A program made the translations under genes and the position numbers. A stretch of DNA of 64,000 bases, from NCBI RefSeq assembly GCF_007827045.1, contig NZ_RPFW01000001.1, positions 1,030,519 to 1,094,518 of the forward strand. Reading direction: 5' to 3'. Source of the stretch: Trebonia kvetii. GTDB taxonomy: Bacteria; Actinomycetota; Actinomycetes; Streptosporangiales; Streptosporangiaceae. A model generated the notes under the pieces. It was not told the DNA's origin. It searched no databases and worked only from the letters and a program-made list of their open reading frames with translations. Numbering within the stretch: position 1 is the first letter of the stretch; the number at the start of each line of letters is the position of its first letter. Positions 25,978-34,971 of this stretch are shown here, one piece after another.

Positions 25978-27420
25978 TCAGTCCTCGCGGAAGATGTACC
26001 GGTCGGCCACTCGGTGGTGGTTGTAGATGGTCATCTCCTGGGCCTCGCTGAGGCGGTGGCCGTCATAGCCCGGCGAGTGCATGCCGACCGTGACATTCTT
26101 GGCGTTCCGCATGTCCTGCATGAAGACGTCGCCCAGGTCGGCATCGTTGAAGTCGTCGAAGTGCTGGCGCTTGACGTCGGTTCGCTTGTCGTAGTCGGCC
26201 GTCGCGACCTGCTCCAGGGCGAAGATCTCGAAGGTGCAGCTGTCCGGGTCGCCGAGGACGGGACGGGCCCGGTATCCGAAGGCCGATCCCTGGTTCGGCA
26301 GCAGGATCAGGTTGGGGAAGACGTTCCAGGCCGTGCCTGCCTGAGCCCATTGCTCCTGCGTGATGTCGCGCCAGTCAATGCCCTCCTTGATGGACAGGTC
26401 GCGGTACAGCTCACGGAACTTCCCGTAGACGTTGCCGTCCTCGGGGATCTCGGCCGTCTTCAGTTCCTCGGCCGCCCGGTGGCTGAGCGGGTTCTCCAGC
26501 CCCTTCATGTCCTCGTAGATGTACTGCACGCTCATCGCGAAGCTGACCCGCGGGTCGGTGACGTTGTCGGTGCCGCGCGCCTCCGGCGTCTTTTCCGTGT
26601 CCGGGACGACTTCCTTCTTCTTGCCGACGGCGGAATAGGTCGCGTGCCGTTCGTAGGTGGTGGTCGGCGACCAGATCCGGTTGTCGATCTCCCGCAGCGT
26701 GGCCAGGTTCAGGTTGTGCTTGTCCGACCGCATCAGCTGCGGGTGCGTACCGATCGCGTGGTACGACTCGAGGAAGCCGTCGAGGGCGGTCTTCCAGTTG
26801 CACGGCACCTGGAAGCTCTTCCACCAAGTCACGCGCATCTTCTCGAACTGGAACGGCGCGAAGTACTCCGGGATCGGGCTCAGGTAGTCGAGCAGCGGTT
26901 CGGCGGTGGGGTCCATGTTGATGAAGACGAAACCGCCCCAGGTGTCGCAGCGCACCGAGACCAGGCTCCAGTTGTCGGCCGCGATCGGGTCGAACTCCTC
27001 CTGGTCGAGTATGAGCTTGATCGAGCCGTCCAGGTTCCAGCGCCAGCCGTGGAACGGGCAGATGAACGTGCCGACCCGGCCGCAGCCCTCCACCAGCCGG
27101 GTGCCGCGGTGCCGGCACGAGTTGTAATACGCCTTGATCGAGTCGGCCGAATCGCGGATAACCACGATGGAATAGGCGCCGAGCTCGTACTCGACGTAGC
27201 TGCCGACCCGGGAGATCTCCTCCTCCCGGCAGACCATCAGCCAGGTGCGGGTGAAGAGCTTGTCCAGTTCGAGTGCCTGGAACTCTGGGTCCAGGTACCG
27301 GGCCTTGGGTACGAAGCCGCGGCCCAGCCGGTACTTCTCCGGAATCCGCTCCGAAGGCATGTCACCGGGGAACGAGGGCGTAACACCCTTCAGCTTGTGA
27401 GGTTCGGCCACCGCGGACAC
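25978..27420 (-). CDS. Rieske aromatic-ring-hydroxylating oxygenase, alpha subunit
   Basis: A 480-residue oxygenase. The Rieske [2Fe-2S] site is CRHRGTRLVEGCG followed by CPFHGWRW; the mononuclear iron site includes DGFLESYHAIGTHPQL with both His ligands, and the C-terminal SRPBCC fold carries the Asp side. It should add oxygen to a ring or methyl group using an external reductase, not encoded nearby. GTG at 27420 with AAGGAG eight bases upstream is chosen; the frame is open much further but that is antisense-like. A perfect palindrome lies 15 bases upstream. Confidence 0.94.
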   Translation of the reverse strand: MSAVAEPHKLKGVTPSFPGDMPSERIPEKYRLGRGFVPKARYLDPEFQALELDKLFTRTWLMVCREEEISRVGSYVEYELGAYSIVVIRDSADSIKAYYNSCRHRGTRLVEGCGRVGTFICPFHGWRWNLDGSIKLILDQEEFDPIAADNWSLVSVRCDTWGGFVFINMDPTAEPLLDYLSPIPEYFAPFQFEKMRVTWWKSFQVPCNWKTALDGFLESYHAIGTHPQLMRSDKHNLNLATLREIDNRIWSPTTTYERHATYSAVGKKKEVVPDTEKTPEARGTDNVTDPRVSFAMSVQYIYEDMKGLENPLSHRAAEELKTAEIPEDGNVYGKFRELYRDLSIKEGIDWRDITQEQWAQAGTAWNVFPNLILLPNQGSAFGYRARPVLGDPDSCTFEIFALEQVATADYDKRTDVKRQHFDDFNDADLGDVFMQDMRNAKNVTVGMHSPGYDGHRLSEAQEMTIYNHHRVADRYIFRED

Positions 27421-27434
27421 TGCGATCACTCCTT

Positions 27435-27454
27435 CAGTGTTGTTTCCAACACTG
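27435..27454. promoter_or_regulatory. Palindromic operator between Rieske and flavoprotein genes
   Basis: CAGTGTTG-TTTC-CAACACTG is a perfect 8-bp inverted repeat with a 4-base centre. It overlaps the expected transcription start region of the Rieske gene and sits about 120 bases before the divergent flavoprotein start. The form is typical of a TetR-family operator; no tetR gene is adjacent. Confidence 0.75.
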
Positions 27455-27573
27455 TGCATCCGCCCGACCTGCGTGTCTAAGGGCCGTCCCGGCCACCGAG
27501 ACAGGCAGCTTCGCGCCACTGCCAGCGGCGTTACGCTGCCGTGCATCCACCCGCCGACACCCTGGGGGTTACC

Positions 27574-29238
27574 GTGGCCGCAACTGACCGACCGAGCTGG
27601 GACGAGATTTTCGACGTCGTTGTCGTCGGCAGCGGCGGCGGTGCGCTCACCGCCGCGCTGCTGGCCAGGGACGGTGGCGCCAGTGTCCTTGTCATCGAGA
27701 AGGACGAGTTCATCGGCGGTACCACCGCGGTGTCCGGCGGCGACATGTGGGTACCGCTCAACCGGCACATCGCCGATAAGGACAGCCGCGACGAGGCGAT
27801 CGCCTACGTCACCAGGCTCTCGGACGGCCAAACGACCGACCCGTCGCTGATCGAGGTCTACGTCGATACGGCGCACCAGGCGATCGGCTACCTTGAGGCA
27901 CACACCGGCTACCGCAGCGAGCAGCACTACCCGCTGCACGACTACTACTCGGTGATCGGGGACCGGATCCCTGGCGTCAAGCCGTTCGCCCGCAGCGTGT
28001 CGCCGATGCCATGGCCAGCCGGCGCTGAGCTGGGAGAGCGGGCCAGGCTGATCAACTACGGCCCGTGGGTTCCGCCCGCCGAGTTCAGCTTCAACGAGCA
28101 GTACCAAGGACTGCACACCCCGGAAGCAGTCGAGCAGCGACGGCGCGAGGGAATCCGGGCCAAGGGCGGCGGCCTGATCGGCCCGCTGTTCAAGGCGCTG
28201 CTCGACCGGGGCGTGGAGGTCCGCACCAGCACGCCCGCCACCCGGCTGGTCACCGACGACAAGGACGCGGTCACCGGCGTGGTGGCAGGCCCGGCTGGCA
28301 ATGAGAAGCGGATCGGCGCACAGCGCGGCGTCGTGCTGGCCTGCGGCGGATTCGAGTGGAACAAGGAGATGGTCAAGACCTACATCGGCTACGACGTTCA
28401 GCCGATGTCGCCGTGGATGAACACCGGTGACGGCCATCTGATGGCCATGGAAGCCGGCGCGAAGATGGGCAACATGACGTCGTTCTTCAGCTACGGCGTC
28501 ATCTACGAGCCGTTCGCGAAGGGCCGCGACGGCAATCCCCTGCCGCAGATGATGATGGGCCTCGGCGCGGGATCCATCATCGTCAACTCCCGCGGCCAGC
28601 GGTTCATGCACGGCGGGTACACCTACAACGACTTCTCCCACCCGTTCGGGTTCTTCGACCAGCGCAACCCCGGCTACACGAACAAGGCGCCCGCCTGGGT
28701 GATCTTCGGTGCCGGACACCTGGAGAAGGGGATCATGGGGGTCAAGCCGGGTATCGAACTCAGCCTGCAGGGCCCGGAGGGCGAGACAGCACCTGACTGG
28801 ATGGCACTGGCGGACTCGGTTAGCGAGCTAGCTGAGAAGATCGGCATCGACCCGGACGCGCTTGAGCAGACCGTCGAGCGGTACAACTACTACGCGGAGA
28901 AGGGCGAGGATCCCGACTGGGGCGATCCCGCGCAGACCCGCGTGCTGACCGGTCCCGATACCGTGAACCTGGCGCCGATCGCCGGCCCGCCCTACGGTGC
29001 GATCCAGCAGTGGCCGGGAACCATCGGCACCCACGGCGGCTGCCGCATCGACGCCGACGGGCGTGTGCTCGGCAACCGCGTCCCGGTGATCGAGGGACTG
29101 TATGCGGCCGGAAACACTTCCGCCTCCGTGCTCGGCTGCACCTATCCGGGCGGAGGCGGCTGCATTGGGCCCAGCGTGACCATGGGCTACCGGGCCGGCC
29201 GGCACCTCGCCGCCACGCCGGCCCGGGACATCGGATAG
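27574..29238 (+). CDS. FAD-dependent oxidoreductase, 3-ketosteroid dehydrogenase (KstD)-like
   Basis: A 554-residue FAD_binding_2 flavoprotein. The dinucleotide motif is VVVGSGGGALTAALLARDGG followed by EKDEFIGGTTAVSGGDMWVP, and the C-terminal flavin segment is GLYAAGNTSASVLGCTYPGG. This architecture covers 3-ketosteroid delta-1-dehydrogenases and fumarate-reductase-like enzymes; the presence of a GCTYPGGGGCIGPSVTMGYR end favours the KstD-like branch. GTG at 27574 with GGGGG before it is chosen; GTG at 27541 is possible. Divergent from the Rieske gene, sharing the palindrome. Could desaturate a keto-cyclic acyl compound. Confidence 0.9.
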   Translation: MAATDRPSWDEIFDVVVVGSGGGALTAALLARDGGASVLVIEKDEFIGGTTAVSGGDMWVPLNRHIADKDSRDEAIAYVTRLSDGQTTDPSLIEVYVDTAHQAIGYLEAHTGYRSEQHYPLHDYYSVIGDRIPGVKPFARSVSPMPWPAGAELGERARLINYGPWVPPAEFSFNEQYQGLHTPEAVEQRRREGIRAKGGGLIGPLFKALLDRGVEVRTSTPATRLVTDDKDAVTGVVAGPAGNEKRIGAQRGVVLACGGFEWNKEMVKTYIGYDVQPMSPWMNTGDGHLMAMEAGAKMGNMTSFFSYGVIYEPFAKGRDGNPLPQMMMGLGAGSIIVNSRGQRFMHGGYTYNDFSHPFGFFDQRNPGYTNKAPAWVIFGAGHLEKGIMGVKPGIELSLQGPEGETAPDWMALADSVSELAEKIGIDPDALEQTVERYNYYAEKGEDPDWGDPAQTRVLTGPDTVNLAPIAGPPYGAIQQWPGTIGTHGGCRIDADGRVLGNRVPVIEGLYAAGNTSASVLGCTYPGGGGCIGPSVTMGYRAGRHLAATPARDIG

Positions 29239-29251
29239 CGGTCCGGCGAAG

Positions 29252-29278
29252 AGCCCGGCCCTCCTTCAGGGCCGGGCT
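29252..29278. terminator. Terminator hairpin between convergent genes
   Basis: AGCCCGGCCCT-CCTTC-AGGGCCGGGCT is a perfect 11-bp stem. It lies 13 bases after the flavoprotein stop and overlaps the stop codon of the converging VOC gene. Confidence 0.85.
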
Positions 29279-29808
29279 GCGTTCGATGCCGCCTGCAGCC
29301 CGGCGAACATCCCGGCACCCTCGGGCCCGAGTTCCATGACCTCGATGAAATGCCCCAGGGTGGCGGTGGCGTCGAGGTACCCGAAACGCACGTCACCACT
29401 ACGGCCGAACTGTTTCCAGGTCATGCCGCTCGCCGCGACGACCTCGGACGCCGCGTCGAAGTCGTCGATGCGGAAGCCCAGGTGATGAACTGTCGCCGGG
29501 ACGCCGGGGCGGATGGCACCGCGATACAGGTCGACGGCGCCGCCCAACGGCCGGATGATCTCCAGGTTCGTTGCTCCGGCGTTGACCAGAGCCACGTCTA
29601 TCAGCCATTCCTCGGCTGTCACTCCGTCAACCACCACGAAGGACCCGGGGGCGGCGTCGGGGTTGCCACGGCCGAGAGACGACTTGAAGTGCTTGACGCA
29701 CTCGATGGTCCCGAATTTGGACTCGAGGTACGACGCCGCGGCGTCGATGTCGTCGGTCACGTAACCGATCTGCAGGAAATTCCGCATGAGATCAGCCAGC
29801 GATCGCAT
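29266..29808 (-). CDS. VOC-superfamily (glyoxalase-fold) protein
   Basis: A 180-residue vicinal-oxygen-chelate fold protein. FLQIGYVTDDIDAAASYLES opens the first beta-alpha-beta-beta-beta module; HHLGFRIDDFDAASEVV and GHFIEVMEL lie in the second, supplying a possible His and Glu metal pair. The ATG at 29808 has GGAG six bases before it; an ATG at 29814 directly abuts the GGAG and is less likely. Family members are dioxygenases, epimerases or isomerases; the exact activity cannot be read. Lies 106 bases downstream of the CrtI-like gene on the same strand. Confidence 0.85.
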   Translation of the reverse strand: MRSLADLMRNFLQIGYVTDDIDAAASYLESKFGTIECVKHFKSSLGRGNPDAAPGSFVVVDGVTAEEWLIDVALVNAGATNLEIIRPLGGAVDLYRGAIRPGVPATVHHLGFRIDDFDAASEVVAASGMTWKQFGRSGDVRFGYLDATATLGHFIEVMELGPEGAGMFAGLQAASNAARP

Positions 29809-29914
29809 CGACATCTCCTAGGCAGGCGCAAGAAATCGACATACTGCGAAGGTAATCACCCATGCCGCTGCTTCACCGGCAACGTTTTCAGTCAGTGAGA
29901 CAGGTCCCGGCCTA

Positions 29915-31498
29915 TCACCGCCTCAGCACCTCGGCGGGGTCGTGGCCGAGGTCGTGGAGCAAGACCATCGCGGCGTTGCGGCCGGGCGCGCCGGTGATGG
30001 AACCGCCCGGGTGGGTGGTCGCCCCGGTCTGGTAGAGGCCCGCGATGGGCATCCGGTGCGAGCCCCAGCCGGGAGCCGGGCGCAGGCCGCCTGACTGGGC
30101 GATGCCGCGGTCGCCGCCGTGGAACGCGCCGTGGACCATGTGCGGGTTCAGCTTCTCGTAGTCCTTCGGCGACTTCACCAGCATGGCCTGGATCACGTCG
30201 TCGGTGAAGTTCGGCGCCGCTTCGCACAGGCGGGCGAGTTGGCGCTTGGCGTGCTCCTCCTTGATCACGTCCCAGTCCTGCACGTCGTAGACGTTCTGGC
30301 TGAGCAGCTTGACCGTGTGGTGGCCCGCCGGCGCGCGCGTCGGGTCGGCCAGGGTGGGCGTGGCGATCAGCAGCCAGGGGACGCCGTCGATGAACCGGCC
30401 CGCGCGCAGGTCCGCACCGAGCCCGATCACGTCCTCCGGCCAGCCGACGGTGCCGGCGGAGACGGCGGTCCGCCCGGCATTGCCCGGCGTCTCGAACACC
30501 GGCGGCGCGCTGGTGGCCAGGTACACGCCGAAGCCGGGGATGCCGACGTCATAGGTGTCGACGCTGTAGTGGAACTCCTCGGGCCAGCTACTGGCGGGAG
30601 CCATGTCCCGCAGGTGGGTGACGTGGATGGTGGACAGCACCGCCCGCGCGGCGCGGTACTCGTGCCTGCCGCCCGTGCTGTCCGCCGCCTCGACGCCCAC
30701 GCAGCGGCCGCCGTCGAGGATCAGCCGGGTGACGGTCCTGCCGGTGACGATCGTGGAGCCGTGATCTTCCAGGTAGCGGACGAGCACGTCGACCAGGGTC
30801 TGCGAGCCGCCCGGCAGGATCGACCAGCTTCGCTGCTGCCGCCCGAAGACCAGCGAGTACGCGAGGACTCCCGAGCCGGGCATGTCGACAGCCTGATTGG
30901 TCTGGAAGGCCATCCAGAGCATGAACGCTTGCACGTGCCGGTCGGTGAACTCGTGCCTGATCACGTCCCACGGCGACAGCTGAGCGATCCGCTGCCAGAC
31001 CCTGCCGCGCGGGTGCTCGGCCAGGCGCTGGTCAAGGGACGGGCCGAAACCCACCGGGGTGAACTGCGCCCCGCTGAACGCCGACTTCACCGCGTCGTAG
31101 TCGGCCAGGAGCCTTAGGTACGCGTCCGCGTCGCCTTGATTGAAGCGGGCGATCTCCGCCGCGGTGCGATCCTTGTCGAGCCACATGGTGAGCTGCTCGC
31201 CGTCGGGGAAGGCGACGTGGGCAACCGGGTCGGGATCGATATACCGCAGGCCGTAGTCCTTGATGAGCCCGAGTTCGTCCCTCGTCAGCAGCGGGTTGAC
31301 CCGGATCAGCGTATGCCCCGTCGCGCAGGTGTCGATCTTGTAGCCGGGGAGCAGGACCTCCTCCGTCGTGGCCCCGCCGCCCGGGACGTCCCTGGCGTCG
31401 AGAACCAGGCAGCGGTAGCCGGCCTTGGCGAGGTAGCAGGCGGCGATCAGGCTGTTGTGCCCGGCTCCGGCAACGATAACGTCCGCGTCAGAAGTCAC
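29915..31498 (-). CDS. CrtI/phytoene-desaturase-like FAD-dependent oxidoreductase
   Basis: A 527-residue flavoprotein. The N-terminal dinucleotide site DVIVAGAGHNSLIAACYLAK and the following LVLDARDVPGGGATTEEVL are of the CrtI/amine-oxidase superfamily; the C-terminus has GLYQTGATTHPGGSITGAPG, the usual flavin-closing motif. GTG at 31498 is chosen since it begins TSDADVIVAGAG; the ribosome-binding site is poor and an upstream start is possible. These enzymes desaturate or isomerise unsaturated lipids, but carotenoid genes are absent, so a role in the local catabolic pathway is more likely. Confidence 0.88.
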   Translation of the reverse strand: MTSDADVIVAGAGHNSLIAACYLAKAGYRCLVLDARDVPGGGATTEEVLLPGYKIDTCATGHTLIRVNPLLTRDELGLIKDYGLRYIDPDPVAHVAFPDGEQLTMWLDKDRTAAEIARFNQGDADAYLRLLADYDAVKSAFSGAQFTPVGFGPSLDQRLAEHPRGRVWQRIAQLSPWDVIRHEFTDRHVQAFMLWMAFQTNQAVDMPGSGVLAYSLVFGRQQRSWSILPGGSQTLVDVLVRYLEDHGSTIVTGRTVTRLILDGGRCVGVEAADSTGGRHEYRAARAVLSTIHVTHLRDMAPASSWPEEFHYSVDTYDVGIPGFGVYLATSAPPVFETPGNAGRTAVSAGTVGWPEDVIGLGADLRAGRFIDGVPWLLIATPTLADPTRAPAGHHTVKLLSQNVYDVQDWDVIKEEHAKRQLARLCEAAPNFTDDVIQAMLVKSPKDYEKLNPHMVHGAFHGGDRGIAQSGGLRPAPGWGSHRMPIAGLYQTGATTHPGGSITGAPGRNAAMVLLHDLGHDPAEVLRR

Positions 31499-31569
31499 GA
31501 CCCCCAAGTCTGGCTGACAAGCACGCCCAAGAGAAGGTGCCCAGGTCATAATCCCCGGCGGACATCGCG

Positions 31570-31935
31570 GTGCTGGCGGCCAGGGACCTGGCCCTGCTGT
31601 CCAGCGGCGAGGTGTGGGTACTGCACCTGCGCGAGCATGAGTACGGCGGCAAGGCCGGCCTGCTACCGCCCCTCGAGACCGCGGATGCGGCCGGTGCCGA
31701 GGTCGCGGCGTCCGTCGAGACCCTGACCAAGGCCGGGGTCAAGGCACATGGCCTGGTGAAGAACACCATGTACCGTCACGCCGCGCGCGTGATCGTCGCC
31801 GACGCCATCGAGCTCGGCTGCGGCGTCATCGTGATGGGCTCACGCGGCCGCGGCGACCTGGCCGGGCTTGTGCTCGGCAGCACCGCGCACAAGGTCATCC
31901 ACCTGACCGACCGTCCCGTCCTGGTCATCCGCTAG
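31570..31935 (+). pseudogene. Universal stress protein, N-terminally truncated
   Basis: The 121-residue frame has most of a UspA domain: DLALLSSGEVWVLHLREHEY and the ATP-binding motif GSRGRGDLAGLVLGST (G-x2-G-x9-G-S). The first beta strand with the nucleotide-contacting Asp, normally within the first 15 residues, is missing, and the frame is closed by a TAA at 31549-31551. A GTG at 31570 could start a shortened protein but has no ribosome-binding site. The upstream side is the start region of the divergent CrtI-like gene, so the N-terminus was probably lost by deletion. Confidence 0.6.
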
Positions 31936-31957
31936 CCGCAGCGCCGGCTGACCGGCC

Positions 31958-32641
31958 CTATTCGGCGTCGTCGGCGATTTCGAGCTGAGCCGGGCGGGCG
32001 GACAGGACGTGCACGCGCATGACCGCCTCCGCCCAGGCTGGATCGCCCGCGCGCAGCGCGTCGACCAGTTCGCGGTGCTGCCGCATGCTCTGCTGCATGC
32101 GGGCGGGCGAGTAGTGCCGGTAGGTGCGCGAGATGACCGGCACGTGCAGCAGGGAGTGCATGAGCCCGGGCAGCAGCGCGTTGCCCGACGCCTCGATGAC
32201 CGCGCCGTGAAACTCGCGGTTGAGCTCGGTGATCAGGTCGATGTCGGCGTCGGTGCCGTCGGCGGCTGCGGCTTCCATCCTGGTGACCAGGTCCGCCATC
32301 GCGGCGATGTCCGCGCCGGTGATCCTGGTCGCGGCCTGCCTGGCGGCGTGTCCCTCAAGGAGCGCGCGCAGGTCGGAGATGTCACTGAGCTCGCTGGTGG
32401 TCCACGTCCTGACCCGGGCGCCCTTATTCGGCAGGGTGGACAGCAGGCCCTCTGAGCCCAGGCGGCGCAGCGCCTCCCTGACCGGGGTGCGGCTCACCCC
32501 AAGGGCGACCGCCAGGTCCGCCTCGCCGAGCCGGGCGCCGGGGGCATAGGTCCCGTCGAGGATGCCTTGCCTGAGCCTCGCATACACCCTGTCCACCGCC
32601 TGGGGGGACGGCGTTCCCTCAGCGCTGTCAGCCGATCGCAC
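31958..32641 (-). CDS. GntR-family regulator, FCD subfamily
   Basis: A 227-residue regulator. The winged helix is VYARLRQGILDGTYAPGARL followed by ALGVSRTPVREALRRLGSEG; the C-terminal FCD domain has LNREFHGAVIEASGN and HRELVDALRAGD, retaining the metal-type His and Asp/Asn positions. GTG at 32641 has GGAGG eight bases before it. It lies just downstream of the HMG-CoA-lyase-like gene on the same strand, and two identical palindromes in the promoter region of that gene are its likely targets. Confidence 0.92.
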   Translation of the reverse strand: MRSADSAEGTPSPQAVDRVYARLRQGILDGTYAPGARLGEADLAVALGVSRTPVREALRRLGSEGLLSTLPNKGARVRTWTTSELSDISDLRALLEGHAARQAATRITGADIAAMADLVTRMEAAAADGTDADIDLITELNREFHGAVIEASGNALLPGLMHSLLHVPVISRTYRHYSPARMQQSMRQHRELVDALRAGDPAWAEAVMRVHVLSARPAQLEIADDAE

Positions 32642-32685
32642 GTTCCTTACCTCCGGCGTAGAGCGTAACGCGGGTTTCGCCGAGG

Positions 32686-33582
32686 TCAGGATGCTTCGCC
32701 CGGCGGGAACACGCCCGCCCGGCCAAGCAGCGCGGGGTTGGCGTGGCCGAGGCGCTCCTCGATGTACGCGGACGCGGCGAGCAGGGGCGTCATGTCGATC
32801 CCGGCGTCGATGCCACTGCGGCCGAGCGCGTACAGCAGGTCCTCGGTGGCGATGTTGCCTGTCGCGGCGGGCGCGAACGGGCAGCCGCCGATGCCGCCGC
32901 TGCTCGCGTCGAGCGCGGTCACGCCGGCCTCGAGGGCGGTGAGCGCGTTCGCGTAGCCGGTGTTCCTCGTGTTATGGAAGTGGCACCGCAGCGGCAGGCT
33001 GGTCTCGGCTCGGACGGCCGCCACCAGGGTCCGCACGTCCTGGGGCACCGCCACGCCGATGGTGTCGGCGAGCGCGACTTCGGTAAGCCCCGCGTCGGCG
33101 CACTGGCGGACGATCTCCGCCACTCGCTCCGGCCGCACCTCTCCCTCGAACGGGCAGCCGAACGCGGCGGCGACTGTCACGGTGACCGAGAGTCCCGCGG
33201 CGCGGGCCGTCGCGGCGATCGACGCCGTGGCACTGATGGCCTCCGCGGTGCTCATCCCCTGGTTCCTCGCGGAGAAGGTGTCCGTGGCGACCACGACCAT
33301 GTTCACCTCGTGCAGGCCCGTCGCGAGCGCCCGGTCGAGTCCCCGCTTGTTCAGCACAAGACCGCTGTAGCTGACCCCATCGGGCCTGGACACCGCGGCC
33401 ATGACCGCCTCGGCGTCCGCCATCTGCGGTACCCGCGCCGGGTTGACGAAGCTGACCGCCTCGATGCGCCGCAGCCCCGTCGCGGCCAGCGCCTCGATGT
33501 AGGCGACGCGGGCGGGCACATCGAGGATCACGCTCTCGTTCTGCAGCCCGTCTCTAGGTCCAACCTCAACGATCTCGACCAC
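32686..33582 (-). CDS. Hydroxymethylglutaryl-CoA lyase family protein
   Basis: A 298-residue DRE-TIM metallolyase. EIVEVGPRDGLQNES carries the catalytic Arg/Asp pair, CHFHNTRNTGYANA the metal-binding His pair, and GGIGGCPFAPAATGNIATED the mobile loop with the reactive Cys. It cleaves a 3-hydroxy-3-methylacyl-CoA to acetyl-CoA and a keto acid. GTG at 33582 with GGGGG nearby is chosen over the ATG at 33618, which falls inside the operator palindrome. Divergent from a CoA-transferase gene, a pairing seen for citramalyl-, itaconyl- or HMG-type acid degradation. Confidence 0.93.
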   Translation of the reverse strand: MVEIVEVGPRDGLQNESVILDVPARVAYIEALAATGLRRIEAVSFVNPARVPQMADAEAVMAAVSRPDGVSYSGLVLNKRGLDRALATGLHEVNMVVVATDTFSARNQGMSTAEAISATASIAATARAAGLSVTVTVAAAFGCPFEGEVRPERVAEIVRQCADAGLTEVALADTIGVAVPQDVRTLVAAVRAETSLPLRCHFHNTRNTGYANALTALEAGVTALDASSGGIGGCPFAPAATGNIATEDLLYALGRSGIDAGIDMTPLLAASAYIEERLGHANPALLGRAGVFPPGEAS

Positions 33583-33608
33583 GCCTGCCCCCAGCCACTC
33601 GAAGCAAC

Positions 33609-33680
33609 TTGCATGCAATATTTGACATTCAACCGCTAGACCTTGCCAAAGACAAGCTGGTGTGAATGAATTGCATGCAA
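33609..33680. promoter_or_regulatory. Twin GntR-type operators in divergent promoter
   Basis: TTGCATGCAA occurs at 33609-33618 and again at 33671-33680, centres 62 bp apart, both followed by T. Each is a perfect 10-bp palindrome of the kind bound by GntR/FCD regulators. They bracket the promoter gap between the lyase and CoA-transferase genes; TTGACA at 33622-33627 is a candidate rightward -35. Confidence 0.8.
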
Positions 33681-33713
33681 TCTACTCAACGGACGGACCG
33701 GAGGACACCCGGC

Positions 33714-34949
33714 GTGGCAACGACAGGCGAGGACAGCGCGGTACCGGACGAGCCAGGGACGGAGCCGCTTGCCGGACTCCGCGTCACCGAACTCGGGACG
33801 CTGCTCGCCGGGCCGTTCTGCGGGCAGCTGCTCGGCGACTTCGGCGCCGAGGTCATCAAGGTGGAAGAGCCGGGCAGGGGCGACCCGATGCGCCAGTGGG
33901 GCCGGGAGAAGCCGCACGGCAAGTCGCTGTGGTGGCCTGTCCTCGCCAGGAACAAGAAGTCGGTCACCGTCAACCTGCGCGACCCGCAGGGGCAGGACCT
34001 GGTCCGCCAGCTGGCCGCGAAGTCGGACGTGCTGCTCGAGAACTTCCGGCCGGGGACGCTCGAGCGCTGGGGTCTCGCACCCGAGCAGCTGTGGGAGATC
34101 AACCCCGGCCTCGTCATCACCCGGGTGACCGGCTACGGCCAGACCGGGCCGTACGCGCAGCGGGCCGGCTTCGGCTCCATCGGCGAGGCCATGGGCGGCA
34201 TCCGCTATGTCACCGGCGACGCGGACCGCGCGCCGTCGCGCGCAGGCATCTCGCTCGGCGACGCGCTCGCCGCCACGTTCGCCGCCCTCGGCACGCTTGT
34301 CGCCCTGCAGGCCAGGCACCGCACCGGCCGTGGCCAGGTGGTCGACTCGGCCATCTACGAGGCGGTGCTCGCCCTGATGGAGTCGCTGCTGCCCGAGTGG
34401 GAGCTGGCCGGCTACCAGCGCGAGCGCACCGGGAGCGTGCTGCCGAATATCGCGCCGAGCAACGTGTACCCGACCGCCGACGGCGACCTGATCCTCATCG
34501 CGGCCAACCAGGACGGCGTGTTCCGCCGCCTGGCGGGTGTCATGGGGCAGCCCGGCCTCGCCGACAACGAGCGGTACGCGACGCACGGGGCGCGCGGCGC
34601 GTACATGGACGAGCTCGACGACCTCATCGCGGCGTGGACCGCGACCGTGAACGCGGACGAGCTACTTGACCGGCTGCACGCGGACGGCGTGCCCGCCGGC
34701 CGCATCTACCGGGCCAAGGACATGTTCGCCGACCCGCACTTCGCGGCCCGCGAGGCCATCATCCGGCTGGCCCATCCGGAGTTCGGCGAGGTGCCGATGC
34801 ACGGCGTGTTCCCGCGACTGTCCGGCACCCCGGGGCGGGTCAGGCACGCCGGGCCCGCGCTTGGCGAACACAACAACGACGTCTACCGCGGCCTGCTCGG
34901 CCTCGATGACGGCGAGATGGCAAAGCTGACCGCCGCGAGCGTGATCTAA
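33714..34949 (+). CDS. CaiB/BaiF-type CoA-transferase C
   Basis: A 411-residue class III CoA-transferase. PLAGLRVTELGTLLAGPFCG, LLGDFGAEVIKVEEPGRGDP and NPGLVITRVTGYGQTGPYAQ are family hallmarks, and GISLGDALAATFAALG includes the expected catalytic Asp. GTG at 33714 with GGAGG nine bases before it is chosen; the ATG at 33666 precedes an operator copy and has no ribosome-binding site. Divergent from the HMG-CoA-lyase-like gene: the pair could activate a dicarboxylic acid with CoA, then cleave it. Confidence 0.93.
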   Translation: MATTGEDSAVPDEPGTEPLAGLRVTELGTLLAGPFCGQLLGDFGAEVIKVEEPGRGDPMRQWGREKPHGKSLWWPVLARNKKSVTVNLRDPQGQDLVRQLAAKSDVLLENFRPGTLERWGLAPEQLWEINPGLVITRVTGYGQTGPYAQRAGFGSIGEAMGGIRYVTGDADRAPSRAGISLGDALAATFAALGTLVALQARHRTGRGQVVDSAIYEAVLALMESLLPEWELAGYQRERTGSVLPNIAPSNVYPTADGDLILIAANQDGVFRRLAGVMGQPGLADNERYATHGARGAYMDELDDLIAAWTATVNADELLDRLHADGVPAGRIYRAKDMFADPHFAAREAIIRLAHPEFGEVPMHGVFPRLSGTPGRVRHAGPALGEHNNDVYRGLLGLDDGEMAKLTAASVI

Positions 34950-34971
34950 CCGCGGGCGCTGGGCCACCCTT

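Noticed and set aside
27421..28719. Upstream half of the 913-codon minus-strand frame containing the Rieske gene
   Set aside because: It is antisense to the KstD-like flavoprotein; the Rieske family sequence begins only at about 27,400 and a good ribosome-binding site supports the GTG at 27420.
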